NCBI GenBank assembly: GCA_027625915.1
Contig: JANTQA010000008.1
Location: 9,160,501-9,224,500, forward strand
Reading direction: 5' to 3'
Length of the DNA stretch: 64,000 nt
From: Anaeramoeba flamelloides
Taxonomy: Eukaryota; Metamonada; Anaeramoebidae
In this document: piece by piece, positions 1-11,803 of the stretch
Layout of the letters: every line of letters starts with the position of its first letter
Numbering within the stretch: position 1 is the first letter of the stretch
Program-made: the position numbers and the translations under genes
Notes under the pieces: model-generated
Seen by the model: only the letters and a program-made list of their open reading frames with translations
What the model was told of the DNA's origin: nothing
Databases searched by the model: none

Positions 1-180
1 AACAATCCTATTTTTAAAAAATTTTGTAATATCATTTAATTAATCATTTTACGGACAAAAAATAAAATGAGATAGTTTCGAGTTTTATTGTTTTTTTTAC
101 AAGAAAAGAAACTGATCTAAATAATCTTTTATTGAAAGCAAAAGACTCACTTATAAAAACGCTATTCTTTTTCATTGTAG

Positions 181-282
181 GAATTGTACACTTGTAATAA
201 AACAAATCCTATTTGGAAATCTAAAACTACTGACAAAGACTTGAAGGAAAATGTTTTAAAAACTTTGTTCCTTAAAAATTAA
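181..282 (+). CDS. Possible 3'-terminal exon of an unidentified gene (partial)
   Basis: An open segment begins directly after a good acceptor (TTTTTCATTGTAG, ending at 180) and runs 33 codons to TAA at 280-282. It reads ELYTCNKTNP..., continuing through WKSKTTDKDL and ending FLKN. Its residue mix (Cys, Trp, Thr, Asp, Pro) is richer than random AT-rich DNA here gives. No ATG opens it, so if real it is the last exon of a gene starting left of the window. It stops 58 bp before the USP start codon, which would be very tight spacing. I do not recognise the family, and chance is not excluded. Confidence 0.35.
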   Translation, partial: ELYTCNKTNPIWKSKTTDKDLKENVLKTLFLKN

Positions 283-340
283 TTTATTTTTTTTACTTTT
301 TTTTTTTTGTCGTTTTTTGAATTTATTAGAGATAACTTTA

Positions 341-3300
341 ATGACAAACCAAAAATTAAGTGATGAAATCTTACGTCAAAAAATCCAAGATATTGTAACA
401 ACCGAAAAACACCTAAAAGAGGGAAACGAATGCTATCTTATTCCAGCAGGATGGTATGATCGTCTTTTCAGATTTGTTCACGAAAATGCTTCTCGTCCAC
501 CTCAAATAAACACAAGAAGGCTATTCCAAAACAGATCTGCCAAATTGAAAAAGGATCTTGTTGATTTCTCTGACTATGTGATTATTTCCAAGAAATTGTG
601 GAATTTATTAAGATCTCAGTAAGTTTTGATATATTTTTTTATCTTACCTTGTCTTTTCCAAAGAATTTGCAAATTCTATAAAAAAGATATTGAATTTCGT
701 TTTGTATTCTTCTTGGTTCTCGGCAGGTTGTGTTTGAAGGATGCTTTTTGACAACCAAAGTTTCAATATTTCATTAATCTTAATCCCACAAGCATAATGA
801 TTTTGAAATTTATTGAAATAATCTTTAACGAATTTATTTGCGGGTCTTTCTTTCATTTTAAATCATGTTTCTCTTTTAGAAAATTATTTTGTTGGTTCAC
901 TTCGAAAAGGAAACCCCATCACTTGAATTTTCTTCCTTTTTGTTCAAAAAAAAGTAAAGTTTTCCTCTTGGAAATAAAGAAAAGGTTGAATGTTCTTTCT
1001 TTAAAAACATGTATCCCTAAATTATGAAACACTAAATGGTTTTGAAAGGAAAAGAATCTCTGATTTGGTTTGGGTGTACTTTGTCTTCAATCTGCTTTCT
1101 CTTTTTTTTTTTTCTTTTTTTTTTTTTGTTTAAAATTTTTGAAAAACTCATTTTCTTCTTTATGCTTTTCACCAAACAAAAAACACAAAATGTTAAAACT
1201 CATTTAGGTTTTCTTCGACACAAGAAATCATGCGTAGAGTCATTAAAAATTATAAAACAAATCAATTATTTGTTGAATTATTTCCAATTGAAATCAATGT
1301 AGTGTTTGGAAATAACAAAAAAATTATTCAAGTTAGCAAAGAAGAAGGATACTTAAGTTTGAAAAATAGGTTAAGTGTTGTCTTTAACTTGGTTCCCAAT
1401 TCATGTAATCACTCTTTTGTTTCCTTATTCTAGAATTTTTTAAAAAATTTTCTTTTTTTTTTACATTTTGTTTTTTCTTTTTACATCCAAAGAAGTCCTT
1501 TATTTTTTGTTGAGAGGCCAATTAATCACTAAGTGTGGCCTCAAAAAAAAAAAAAAAAAAAAATAAAAAAAAAGAAAGAAAGGTTCTGGTTTTAAAATCA
1601 CACACTTTATGATTATTTTCATTAAATTCTTATTAGCTTTCAAAAAAGTTTGGAATCTTTTTTATTTCCAAACAATTTTTTTTAGAATAATGAAACTGTT
1701 CAAATTTTTTGTTGGGAAAATAATTCACTATTTTTACACAAAAAAAGTACACCCTTAAATACGTAAAATAAACCTATTCCTCAAAAATTAATTTTAGTCA
1801 AGAGGGAGGCTGGGGAAAATATTTTATTTTACAGATATTTTAAAAAAATATGTATGGATTGAAAATTACAAAAAGTGATATCCAAACTGTTCGAAAGAAT
1901 AAATCAAACAGTTTGAAGAAAAACCTTTTTAAAACAGCTAGAAAATTTTTTTATCTTTATTTAACGACTGCATTTTTAATTCAAATTTACTGTTTAATGT
2001 ATTTTAGAAAAGTTTTCAAGTTGAAACTCTCACAAAATTTTATTTGGTGAGATCTAAGTAGGAAAAAATCAAATATTTCTACTAATTTTGAATTTCCATG
2101 TTTTTCAAAAAATGAAAAAGAAGGTCTGCAAAAAATGTACTTTTGGATAAAATAGCCCTTTCAAACAATTTTTGGAACGCAGGTGCATTATTGAGAATCA
2201 CATAATAACTTTTTTTGATGTATTTGTAAAGTTGAGAGGGCTCTAAATTACATAAAAAGTCATAATGATAAGGATTGAATAAATTTTGGAATTATTCTTT
2301 GTTATTTTCTGATTAAGGTTAGAATTTGCAAAGAGCCTTGCAAAATGTTGGGTATTGAATTGAATTCACACAAATCCCATTCCAAAAGGAAAGATCATTT
2401 TTTATCAATTTAACTTTTTAATTTTTCTTAAATATAAAAACTGACCCATTTTTGTTAATTTAATTTTTCGTTTGAATCATTGAATGCAAAATTCCTCAAA
2501 ACATTTCCCACAACACCCCAACTCAACTTGTCTTGGAACTAAACTTTGTTTCAGTCAAAGGGGTATCAAAAAAAAAAACACTTTTTTCAAATATCAATTA
2601 TTGTATATAATTGACCTTTGAAGAACAAATAAGAAATAAGAAGAATAATACACATTAAAAAATTGTTGATATCTATCTTAAAGAAAACTCATAAATTAAT
2701 TAAATAGATTTTCTTAAAAATTGAAAAACTCAAATTCAATGTCCCATTGAGAAAAACAAGAATGTTCATTTTGATCTTCTACTGGTATTTGAATAATAAA
2801 TAGGAAACAATTTTCACTTCATTTTCCTTACTTTTCTTTTAGAAACCAAGTCCCCAAACGAAGTGTGTTGGGATTTGTGGTCTCTATTTGAAAAAGGAAA
2901 TGAAAATGAAGTGGAAAATTTTTCACATTGATTTTTTGAATATCAGGATGAAAGATTGAATAAAATTCCAATAGAAAATAATATGATTTGTCAACAATCA
3001 TTTCCAAGGTTTAAATAAACTTAAAATAACACATTTTTACCAATTGACTATTGGCCTTGCATTAAAAAAAAATTTTGAAACTGAATTACGTGTTAAAAAA
3101 AAAATCGAAAAAAAAAAAAAATCAAAAATGTGAAAAAATGATTTCAATTTTGAATATTTCCAAAATAAAATTTTTCTTCTAATATCCATGCAAACCCTTT
3201 AAACACATGCATTTCACCCATTACGACTTTGCCCCTTTGACTGAAAAATAGTTTACAATTGAGGTTTTGGGACAATAATACAAATAAAAAATAATTGTCA

Positions 3301-6300
3301 AACAAAAATAATTGTCAAACAAAAATAAATCAAATAGTTTGAGTATTAGGCAAATGAAGATTCTATTCAAAAAATCAAATAGAGGAAAATAATACCATTG
3401 ATGGTGTTGTTGAGAACTTCAATCCAAGAAAAAAACAAAAAGAACCAAAACCAAAAAATCTAAGAGAAAATCACAATTCCTTTGTGTCATGATTATTATG
3501 ATTTATGAAGACAATGGACAATTCAAGTTACTCAATGGACAAATCTCCTAGGACAATGCGATCTTTTAAAGTTGGGTTGTTTTTTTTTTTATTTATTGAG
3601 AGAAAGGAGTAATTAAAGAAAATTATCAAAATAAAAAAAAAAGAGAAGGAGAAAAATAATTCAAATAGTAAACTCCAATTCAAAATTTTTAACACACCAA
3701 AATTCAATTTTTGGAAAAAAAATCTTATTTAATCAGTTCAAGAAGAAACATCAAATTAGAATCATTCACTAATTGAAATGTTAACACTTTTTTATAAATT
3801 ACAATACTCACAAAAAATAAATAATTATCAATACAAATAAATCAAGATGTGGTAAAAAATTTACGAGAGAGCAAAACAAAAAAAAAAATACATTGGTAAA
3901 TTTGTTGAAATTCTATTAGGAATATTGATCGATCAAATGGTTAGAAACTATCAACTAATTTAATTTGAGTTCTTCTATTTGGAACAACTCCAACTTTAAC
4001 ATAATATCAATTGTTGAAAAATATAATTTAATCGAACGAAACAAGTAACGTATTTCATAAACTATTATGAAAATAAATAACGAAAAGATTTCAAAAATCT
4101 TTTCATATTTTACAAAAAACCAAAATTTGGATTTCCAATTTGAATAAAATTGTATTATTGTGATTTTTGGACTGTTTTAACTGTGTGGAAAATTTTGAAT
4201 TTTAGTTTATAATAAAAAAAAAAAAAGTTAGAGTTGTTGTTTGATCGAGTTTTGAAATGATCTTCATTTTTTAGGCTTCGAAAATTGTGTTTATTTTTCT
4301 TTTTCGTTCTCACGTTTCTTAATAAGGATTGTTCAAGTTTGTATATCTAAAAATTTCTTCTTCATTTTCCATTTTAAAAAAATACATATGAAATGATTTT
4401 TTGTTCCTAATTGAAAAATATTTCGATGAACATTTCTTCATAATTTAAATGGGATTGGATTAAAAAATGATGGGACAACTTGGTAAATTTTAAACGTAGT
4501 TATTGATTAATCTGTTTTAATTTTTTTAAAAAAAGTTCAAACCAATTAAGATACTTTGAATTTAAAAAGAATTTTATTGGGGGTAGGTATTTAATTTCAT
4601 GAAACATTGTTACATTTAGTTCAATAAATCCATAATATTTAGGCTCAAAAGATCCTCAACATATTTACTTTTTTATAATTACAAAATAATTTTTAAAAAA
4701 TCAGCACAATTTACAAAAAAAAAAGAAAAAAAAAACGAAAAAGGAATTAGATTTATCTGACTTCATAAAAACTATTTAGAATGTATCAATAAATTATAAC
4801 TTAAAGTATGAATTAATAATAGTATTTCAAAAAAAAAAAAAAAAAAATCAATTTTTTTTAATTACTGATATATTCAAATATATTTAATAAAATTTTTAGT
4901 TCAATTTCTCATTTTGTAATCTCGGAGCTCAACTTTTAAAACAACTCAAGAGAAAGAACCTTTTGTAAGCACAACCAATTTTACAAAGTTTTTTCACATT
5001 TAAAAGAATAAAATGCTTTCTTCAAAGCTTGTGTAAAAAAATTCGTAAAAATGGAAAATGAAGTGAAAATTTTCAGATATTTATTTGGATTTATCAGTAT
5101 TGTTTTTCCCATTCCAGAAAAAAAATTTCAAATCGAAAAAAAAAAATCAAATCGGTTTTAATTGTAAAATGGTAGTAAAAGATATTATTTTAAAATATTT
5201 TTTTGCTTATTGTTTGCTTCATTTTACAACAAAAACTAAGTCCAAAAATTAGATTAATCATTAGAATTAAAATAAACTCCATTTCACCCAAAGAGGGCCC
5301 CAGCCAAAAATGAAAAATTCGATTTTTTTATAAGAATCAACCAAACATAAGATTGTTTAGAAATCAGAGAAATAATAAATTTCAGATTGGAAGTTGATAT
5401 TCATAAAAGAAATACCTTAAAAAACTATAGATTCTACAAAAAAATAAAATATTAAAAAAATTTATGGTATAACCCTCTCATTGGAAGGTCTCATGCAAAA
5501 TTTCTCAAGTTCTTTGGGAAATTTAAATTGTTGACAATAAGATTTTTTTTACTTGTAAATGTCTGAATTTTAAAAGAAAATACAAAGTTTTAATTTTGTT
5601 GTAAGGTTAATTTGGAGTTTTCAAACATTGTTTTTTTTCTTCGAATTGAATTTTTTTAAAAAAAAAAAACAGAAAAGAAAGAAAAAAAACAAGTAAAAAA
5701 TTGACTAAATTCAAAAAAATGATTCTGATTAAATTAGAAAAAATGATCAGATCTAAAATTTGAAAATTTATTTTGATGAAGAATCTAGGATTTGTTCGAT
5801 TCTTTAATAAAACTGTTACCTAATACTAAAAAAAAGTTTACAATGTAAATAATTCAAAAATAAATCATCTAATTTTATTCTTTATTTTTTAAAATTATAC
5901 TATTAATATTATTTAATTTCATTCCATAGTTTTATTGTATTTATGGCATAATAATCATCAAAAGAAAATTCCACATTTTCGAAATAATATTAGAGAATGT
6001 GGATTAAAGAAAAAATCACTTATAACTATTGAATTGGACTCAGAATATCAAGAAAAATCAAGAAAAAGAAAAGAAACAAATACCAATGAAAATAAAAATC
6101 ATCAAAAATATGTAATTGAAAGTCATTCATCTTTAATTTTGGATTCTGATGATGAAGATAGTCAACAAAAGGAAAGGACGACGACGAAGAAGAAGAAGAA
6201 GACACCCTCAACAAAGAAGAAGATATTGGTGACGAAGAAGGAGACACGGCCGATGACGAAGAAGATATTGGTGGCGAAGAAGACACCGGTGAGGAAGGTG

Positions 6301-7493
6301 CCGATAAAGAAGAAGAAGAAGAAAAAGCAAAAAACTATCATATTTAGTTTTCAAAATCAACAAAAAAAAATAAAAATCAATCCAAAAAAGCAAACAAATC
6401 AAAAATAGTACATTATTTTCTTTTTTAATTTATTTTGATTGTTTTTTTTTTTTTTTTTTTCAAAACTTAACTAAAATAATTTAATTTGTAATTATAGGAT
6501 GAAAAAAAACTTCTTTAACTTGCTTATAAATATATATATATATATATATATATAGAATCTTAAATTATTTATCAAAAATTAAGATAAATGGTAAAGGTAT
6601 GAAAAGGTAGATTTATTATGGAATTAATCAAAAAAAAAATTATTTTTTTTTTATAATTGAAGAAGTGTAAATTACACTCGAAGTGTTCTTTTTACTTAAA
6701 TTCCCTCAAAGGTAATTTAAGCGTAAAATCATAGATTTTATGATTGTTCAAGGAAAAGACATACCCATAATTTTTTTATTCTTTAAAAAGCAAAAACAAA
6801 AAATATGAAAAGAAAAAAGGAAAAAAGGAAAAAAAAAAAAAAAAAAAAGAAATTTAAAAAGGGAATATAAGAAGTCAATTGGTAAAAAATCAAAAAAAAA
6901 AAAAAAAAAAACACCAATGCTATCTTTAATTAAGAACCCCCAAAATCAAAGCCACTATACTTTTGGTTGATTTAATAATTTGGTACTTGATGATGAATGT
7001 TCACTTACGGATCGTTATTTAATTGTTCTAATTTCTTTTTTTTTTTTGAAAATGATCTTATTTGCTTTGAACATTTGGAATTTTTGCCTTTGCTTTTTAG
7101 TTTTTATTTTCAAGTTACTCATACTTTCAGTATTTCAGTGTATCAGTATTTGCAAGTAACCACTTGACATTTTTCCTTTTTAACCCTTCTTCCCAATATA
7201 AAGAAGATTCAGTTGGGGAAAAAATGGAAAAAAATAAAAAAAAATTATTTTCAACAAAAAAATTTTCAATTGAGCAATATTCTTCTTTATTAGAAAAAAA
7301 TTTCTATTAAAAAATCGTTTAATTTAAAATTAATTTACTTCTAAAGTATATAAAAATGGTACTTTTTTTGGGTATATAATAAAATATCATTTTTACACAA
7401 AAAACTAGAAATATATACTAATTTATAAAAAAAACAGCTTTGTTCAAAAAATAAAAATTTTCCTATTTATCATATAAATTAATTGTAAATATA

Positions 7494-7528
<35 letters not shown>

Positions 7529-10478
7529 TATATATATTCTTTAATTTTGTTTTTAAACTAAAACTCTTAATTTTTTTTTCTTTTTATTTTTCTTTTATTA
7601 ATTCTAAAATTAACAATTTATATTATTGTGTACATCAAATAGCAATAGAAATAATAATCTTGTTAAAACTCAGAAAAAAGTAATATTCCCTTCAAAAAAA
7701 GTAGTATTCCCTTCAAAAAAAGAAGCATTACCTTTGCAAAAAGAAATGTTGACTTTGCAAAAAGAACAATTGCCTTTGAAAAAAGAACAATTGCCCCCTT
7801 CGGAAAAAGAACCATTGCCTTTGAAAAAAAAACCATTACCTTTGCAAAAAAAATCATTACCTTTGCAAAAAAAATCATTACCTTTGCAAAAAGAAATATT
7901 GCCTTTGCAAAAAGAAATATTACCTTTGAAAAAAGAAATACCTCCTCCTCCGAAAAAAAAAACACCATCGAAAAAACACTGGTCAACAACGAGTGATTCA
8001 GATAGTGATTCCGATGTAGTATTACCACAGCCTAAAAATAGATCACTTGGAAGATATAATACAAGTTATTCCTCAAGTAGAAATACTTATTCTTTAAATA
8101 ATAAAGATGGTCCAAAGGGAATATGTGGCTTGGTCAATTTAGGAAATACTTGTTATTTAAATTCTGCTTTACAATGTTTATCAAAGGCTAAACCTTTAAC
8201 TGATTATCTTTTATCAAATGAATTTCAGCAACAAATAAATAATGCACCAAATCAAAAGCTTTTAAGCCGGCATTACCAAGAGTTTTTACAAAAAGTATCT
8301 TTTTTTTTTTTTTTTTTAATTTTTTTTCAGAAAAAATATTTGAATTAAATATCTTATATGAAATTGGATATTTTGTATATTATATTCTAGTTGTAATTTG
8401 TTTAAATTTCCTTTTTTATTTTTTGATAATATTTTTAATTAAATTTATATTAAAATAAATTTATTAATATTTAACTATTTTTCTTTAAAAAATTTTTCTT
8501 TAATTTATAGATGTGGTACGGAACTTCTTCACTTATTAGTCCACGTAATTTAAAATTTGCAATTGAAGATGCTGCTCAGCAATTTCAAGGTTTTTATCAG
8601 CATGACTCTCAAGAATTGCTATCATTTCTTTTGGATGGGTTACATAAAGAATTAAATTCCTCCACTATCAAATCTGGAATTGAAAAAAAAACAATAATTA
8701 ATGACGAAAATCAATGGAGACATTTTTCGCGTATTTCTTGGGATTTACATAAAAAATTTAATAATTCAAAAATTGTTGATTTGTTTCATGGTCAAATCCG
8801 TTCTAAATTATCTTGTTTAAGATGTGGAAATATGTCGATTGGATTTGACCCATTAATGTATTTTTCTTTACCCATTCCAGACGCCAAACAACATATTTTA
8901 GAAATTCAAGTTGAATTTGTTTTTTTATCTAAAACACAGCCAATCATTTCTTTTGATATCAAGGCATCATTAAAAACTACTTATTTAGAAATTGTTGAAA
9001 TGATCTCTAAAAAAACAAATATCAAGATCAAGAATATTCTTTTCAAAAGTTATAATCGAGAAAATTTTACAAATATTATTTTAAATGAAACAATAAAAAA
9101 TTCTGATGAATTCGAAACTTTTGTTGCATTTGAAATTAATTCAAACAAAGATTATCTCAATATTAAAACTACGCATGCTTATTTAGATTTTACTAATGAT
9201 TTTAATAACATAAATAATAATAATTTGAATAATAATAATACCGATGAGGATTTTAAAAAGAGTGACAATAATAAAAATCAGGAAAATAAATATAATCATC
9301 AAAATAATATACATGATAATAAAAATAAAGATCAAATTTTCGATCCTATTCCAATTTCTTACCTTACTCCGCATATTATCCCAATCAAAGACAAGAATTG
9401 GAAAATCAAAGATTTAGAAAATAAATTAATTAAATTGTTTTCTCAATTTTATTTGGATTCTGAAAACAAAAATAATTTGCAAAGTAAAAATAATCAATTA
9501 CATTATGGTAATAATAATAATAATATAAACGTTGGTATTAGTAGTGAGAGTGAGAATCATACTGATAATAAAACAAAGAAAAAGTACCAAAGACAATTTA
9601 AAATGGGATTAAATAAAAACAATATATCAGAATTAAAAAAAAATGAAAAAATAATTAAATCTTTCAAGAATTGGAATTTTAAATCTAATGTTACTACCCC
9701 ACCATTTCATATTGCAAAAAAAATGATAATGGAACTTGAAGATTCAGATGAAGAAATAGAAATACCAATAGATATATATAATTCAAATGAAAATATTACT
9801 CTTCATAAAAATTCAAAAATAGATTTAAAATGGAATCCAAATTTATCATATCAATTAAATGAAAAAAAAATAAATCAAAAAATTGATTTAACTACAAAAA
9901 TAAATAAATCGAATAATTATAATAATAATAATCATACTGGAAAGAATAATGAAAATATTACACATAATTCTTATCGGATTGAGAATGATGAAAGTGGGAT
10001 ATTAAATCTAAAAACTTGTCTAAATTCTTTCATTAAAGAAGAATTATTAAAAAATGGGGATAAATGGTTTTGTCCTCGCTGTAATAAAAAGGTGAATTCA
10101 ACAAAAAAAATTGATTTTTGTATTTTGCCACAAATCTGTATTATTCATCTGAAAAGAATGAATTATGCTTCTTCGAAAAAGAGAAAAATTAATAAATTTA
10201 TAGATTTCCCATTTGAACTTGATTTTTCTCCTTATCTTCAAAATAATGGTATCTTAAATTCACAAGAAGAAAATGATAATAAATATAAACTGTTTGCAAT
10301 TTCGGAACATGAGGGAAACTGTATGAGCGGGCATTATACAAGCGTCTGTTATAATTCTTTGGATTCTAAATGGTATAGATTTAATGACAGTTTAATCAAA
10401 CAATTAAACAGTCCAGAACAAATCAAAACTAATAAAGCTTATATTTTGTTTTATCAAAAAAATACCTCAATTAAATAA
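341..10478 (+). CDS. Ubiquitin-specific protease, USP4/11/15-like (DUSP-UBL-catalytic)
   Basis: Deubiquitinase (peptidase C19) that removes ubiquitin from proteins in cytosol or nucleus. Model: join(341..618,1208..1404,5930..6407,7643..8294,8511..10478), 1190 aa. Residues 1-93 form a DUSP domain (YLIPAGW, then DYVIISKKLWNLL). Residues ~105-200 form a UBL split by the 4.5 kb intron 2: FNLVPNSF ends exon 2 and LLYLWHNN opens exon 3, as in USP4's FNIPAERETRLW. After a basic linker (200-430) comes the catalytic domain: NLGNTCYLNS with Cys488, MWYG...YQHDSQELLSFLLDG, CxxC pairs at 637/640 and 1056/1059 (zinc finger), GHYTS with His1143, and FNDS with Asp1161. Asn-rich inserts fill ~730-1030. The 341 ATG is chosen because the DUSP starts soon after it. 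The exon 3 to exon 4 junction (donor GTACAT) is the weakest; an annotator could split the gene there. All junction phases agree. Confidence 0.82.
648..856 (-). CDS. Unidentified first exon on the opposite strand, inside USP intron 1 (partial)
   Basis: On the minus strand an ATG at 856 (preceded in frame by TGA) opens 69 codons plus two bases. It ends at a strong donor, ACAAG|GTAAGATA, at 648/647. The product begins MKERPANKFVKDYF and contains FNKFQNHYACG, EILKLWLSKS and QTQPAENQEEYK. Codons such as CCC, GCC, GAG, AAC and ACG and the higher GC stand out from the surrounding intron. If real, its next exon lies to the left, so its intron would span USP exon 1 while this exon sits inside USP intron 1: an interleaved antisense pair. 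The W-rich helical stretch faintly recalls the end of a RasGEF N-terminal domain, but I do not assign a family. No downstream exon could be fixed in the first 340 bases. Confidence 0.45.
3052..3250 (-). repeat. Dispersed repeat, CAGTCAAAGGGG family (copy 1)
   Basis: Read on the minus strand it runs from CAGTCAAAGGGG through TTTAAAGGGTTTG to AATAGTCAATTGGT. It matches 49651-49865 on the plus strand (CAGTCAAAGAGACCC through TTTATAGGGTTTG to GATAGTCACTTGGT). Isolated CAGTCAAAGGGG ends also occur near 2553 and 38118. The CAGT start suggests a mariner-like terminus. Boundaries are approximate. Confidence 0.5.
3671..4207. mobile_element. ~540-bp TIR element, family A copy 1 (MITE-like)
   Basis: Ends read AACTCCAATTCAAAATTTTT at the left and, reversed from the right, AACTAAAATTCAAAATTTTC, with ACAC shortly after on both. 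A TA lies on each side (3669-3670, 4208-4209). It is non-coding and lies in USP intron 2. Close relatives lie at 29339-29874 and 18356-19273. The TA target and lack of coding suggest a Tc1/mariner-type MITE. Confidence 0.7.
6178..6330 (+). repeat. GAA/GAC-rich low-complexity tract in USP exon 3
   Basis: Runs of GAAGAA and GACGAAGAAG, with a near repeat of GAAGATATTGGTG at 6220 and 6261. In the spliced USP frame this encodes Lys-rich sequence (KKILVTKK, KKILVAKK). One frame over, it reads acidic sequence (EEDIGDEEGD, EEDIGGEEDTGEE) with more natural-looking codons, closed upstream by a TAG. The opposite strand reads Ser-rich. The repeat phase makes the true frame ambiguous without transcripts. 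Confidence 0.7.
6530..6554. repeat. (TA)n microsatellite
   Basis: About twelve TA units in USP intron 3. Similar runs occur at 7497-7525, 14778-14788, 39729-39765 and 54356-54372. Confidence 0.9.
7676..7960 (+). repeat. Coding minisatellite, 21-bp unit (PLQKKSL-like heptads)
   Basis: Within USP exon 4 a 21-bp unit, CCTTTGCAAAAAGAAATATT and variants, repeats about nine to ten times from ~7730. It encodes PLQKEIL, PLQKKSL and PLKKEQL heptads and is preceded by two VIFPSKK-type repeats. Adjacent copies are nearly identical, so the array is probably variable in length. It lies in the flexible linker before the catalytic domain. Confidence 0.85.
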
Positions 10479-11162
10479 TATGTTTTTTATCATATATTAA
10501 TATATACAATTACAAATAAGTCCATGTATATATTTTTAAAATGTTTTATTTTTTTTATTTTTTTTTTTTATATTAAAAACATTTTTTTTGTTTTGTTAAT
10601 AAAAAAACTTTAAGCATTTTACATCAATTTTTTTTTTTTATAAATTTTTCTTTATATTCAAATAAAGAACAGATTGGAAATACTAACAAAAAAATTATTT
10701 TACCAAGAAATTGTTTTTTATAGAAATCTCATAAATCTATTTTTATTCTCAAATGATTGCCTTTAACTGAACAAAATTGAGTTGAAAAAAAAAATTGATG
10801 ATATCGTTGGCTTCATTAGAGGATATAAAAAAGAATAAAAAAAACTCAAAATCAATGGAAAAAAAAGAACTCAAAAAATTCAAAATTTTATTTTTAAGAT
10901 TCCCTTTAACAAAGATCAAGATGAATTACGAGGGGAAATGGGAAGAAAAGAAACATGAGACATTTCAATAGAATATTCTATTACCAAGATAACTCAACAT
11001 GCTTTAAGGAAAAAGATCTCAAATATAAATAATTTTGTTATCATATAACGATACAAATACAGACCAATTCCAATCATAATTCTAAACTATTTTCCTTTTT
11101 CTATTTTCGAAAAATTTTTTTAAGTGACTCTTTTTTTATTCTTCTTTTTTTATTGTATAGTA

Positions 11163-11653
11163 GTGAAAAAAAAACAAACATAAAAAAATCCCCCCTGGAT
11201 TTTTAATTGTGAATATTAGAAAAATTATGAGTAATATCAAATATTAAAAATCAAATCTTTTTTGTAACTAAATCGATTTTTTTATAAACTTGGTAATAAA
11301 CGTACCCATGGTTCATTAAAGTGGGGTTTTCTATAGAATACTCAAGTAACTGTTTTATATCAATCAGTAGAATAACTTTTTTTGAAAAACAATCCGAGTT
11401 TTATCGAGGTTTATTAAGATTTTGTAAATGTTAATTTTTATTTTTGTTTTTTGATTGGTTGAATAGTATTTTGAACCAGTATAATTTCATTAACCATCAT
11501 TCTAATGAGTGAGTGTGTTGTAATTTTAAAGGTTTGATTTTAAAAAAAAAAGGATTTGATTTTAAATAATAGAAATTAATTACCAAATTTTACTAATATT
11601 CACAATTAAAAATCTTGTCAAGGATTTTTTTAAATGGTTTGTATTTTTTTCAC
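11163..11653. mobile_element. ~490-bp TIR element, family B copy 1 (MITE-like)
   Basis: The left end, TA then GTGAAAAAAAAACAAACATA, matches the complement of the right end, GTGAAAAAAATACAAACC. A second inner block, GGATTTTTAATTGTGAATATT, is also inverted (11199-11219 against 11592-11614). The inverted ends total about 60 bp, flanked by TA on both sides. The inside is non-coding. A diverged copy lies at 27527-28012, sharing AAAGTGGGGT...TAGAATAC and TTTTATCGAGGTTT. Probably mobilised by a Tc1/mariner-type transposase. Confidence 0.75.
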
Positions 11654-11803
11654 TAAGATATATTGATAGTTTACTTTCAATTTTATTTTAGAAACCCAAA
11701 CAAAGTTTAAAAACTAATAATGGGTATGTTTGAATATTCTTTGATTTAGATTTTAGGGGTATAGTTACTTTTCAATTTCCTCTTTACAACTAAAGTGTTT
11801 TAA

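Larger units (their letters stand above)
1405..5929 (+). other. Large USP intron 2 (4525 bp)
   Basis: Runs from donor GTAATC to acceptor CCATAG. It holds the family A element (3671-4207), the CAGTCAAAGGGG repeat (3052-3250), a short inverted repeat of TTTTCACTTCATTTTCC near 2810-2925, and three tandem AATAATTGTCAAACAAA units near 3290. Otherwise it is homopolymer-rich AT sequence. No convincing nested gene was seen. Confidence 0.7.

Noticed and set aside
797-1433. Overlapping plus-strand open frames of 67-88 residues around USP introns
   Set aside because: Phe/Lys-rich products of intron sequence. Only the part at 1208-1404 is coding, as USP exon 2.
6026-6402. Minus-strand Ser-rich and Leu/His-rich open frames
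   Set aside because: They are the reverse of the GAA/GAC tract in USP exon 3 and have no start, splice or family support.
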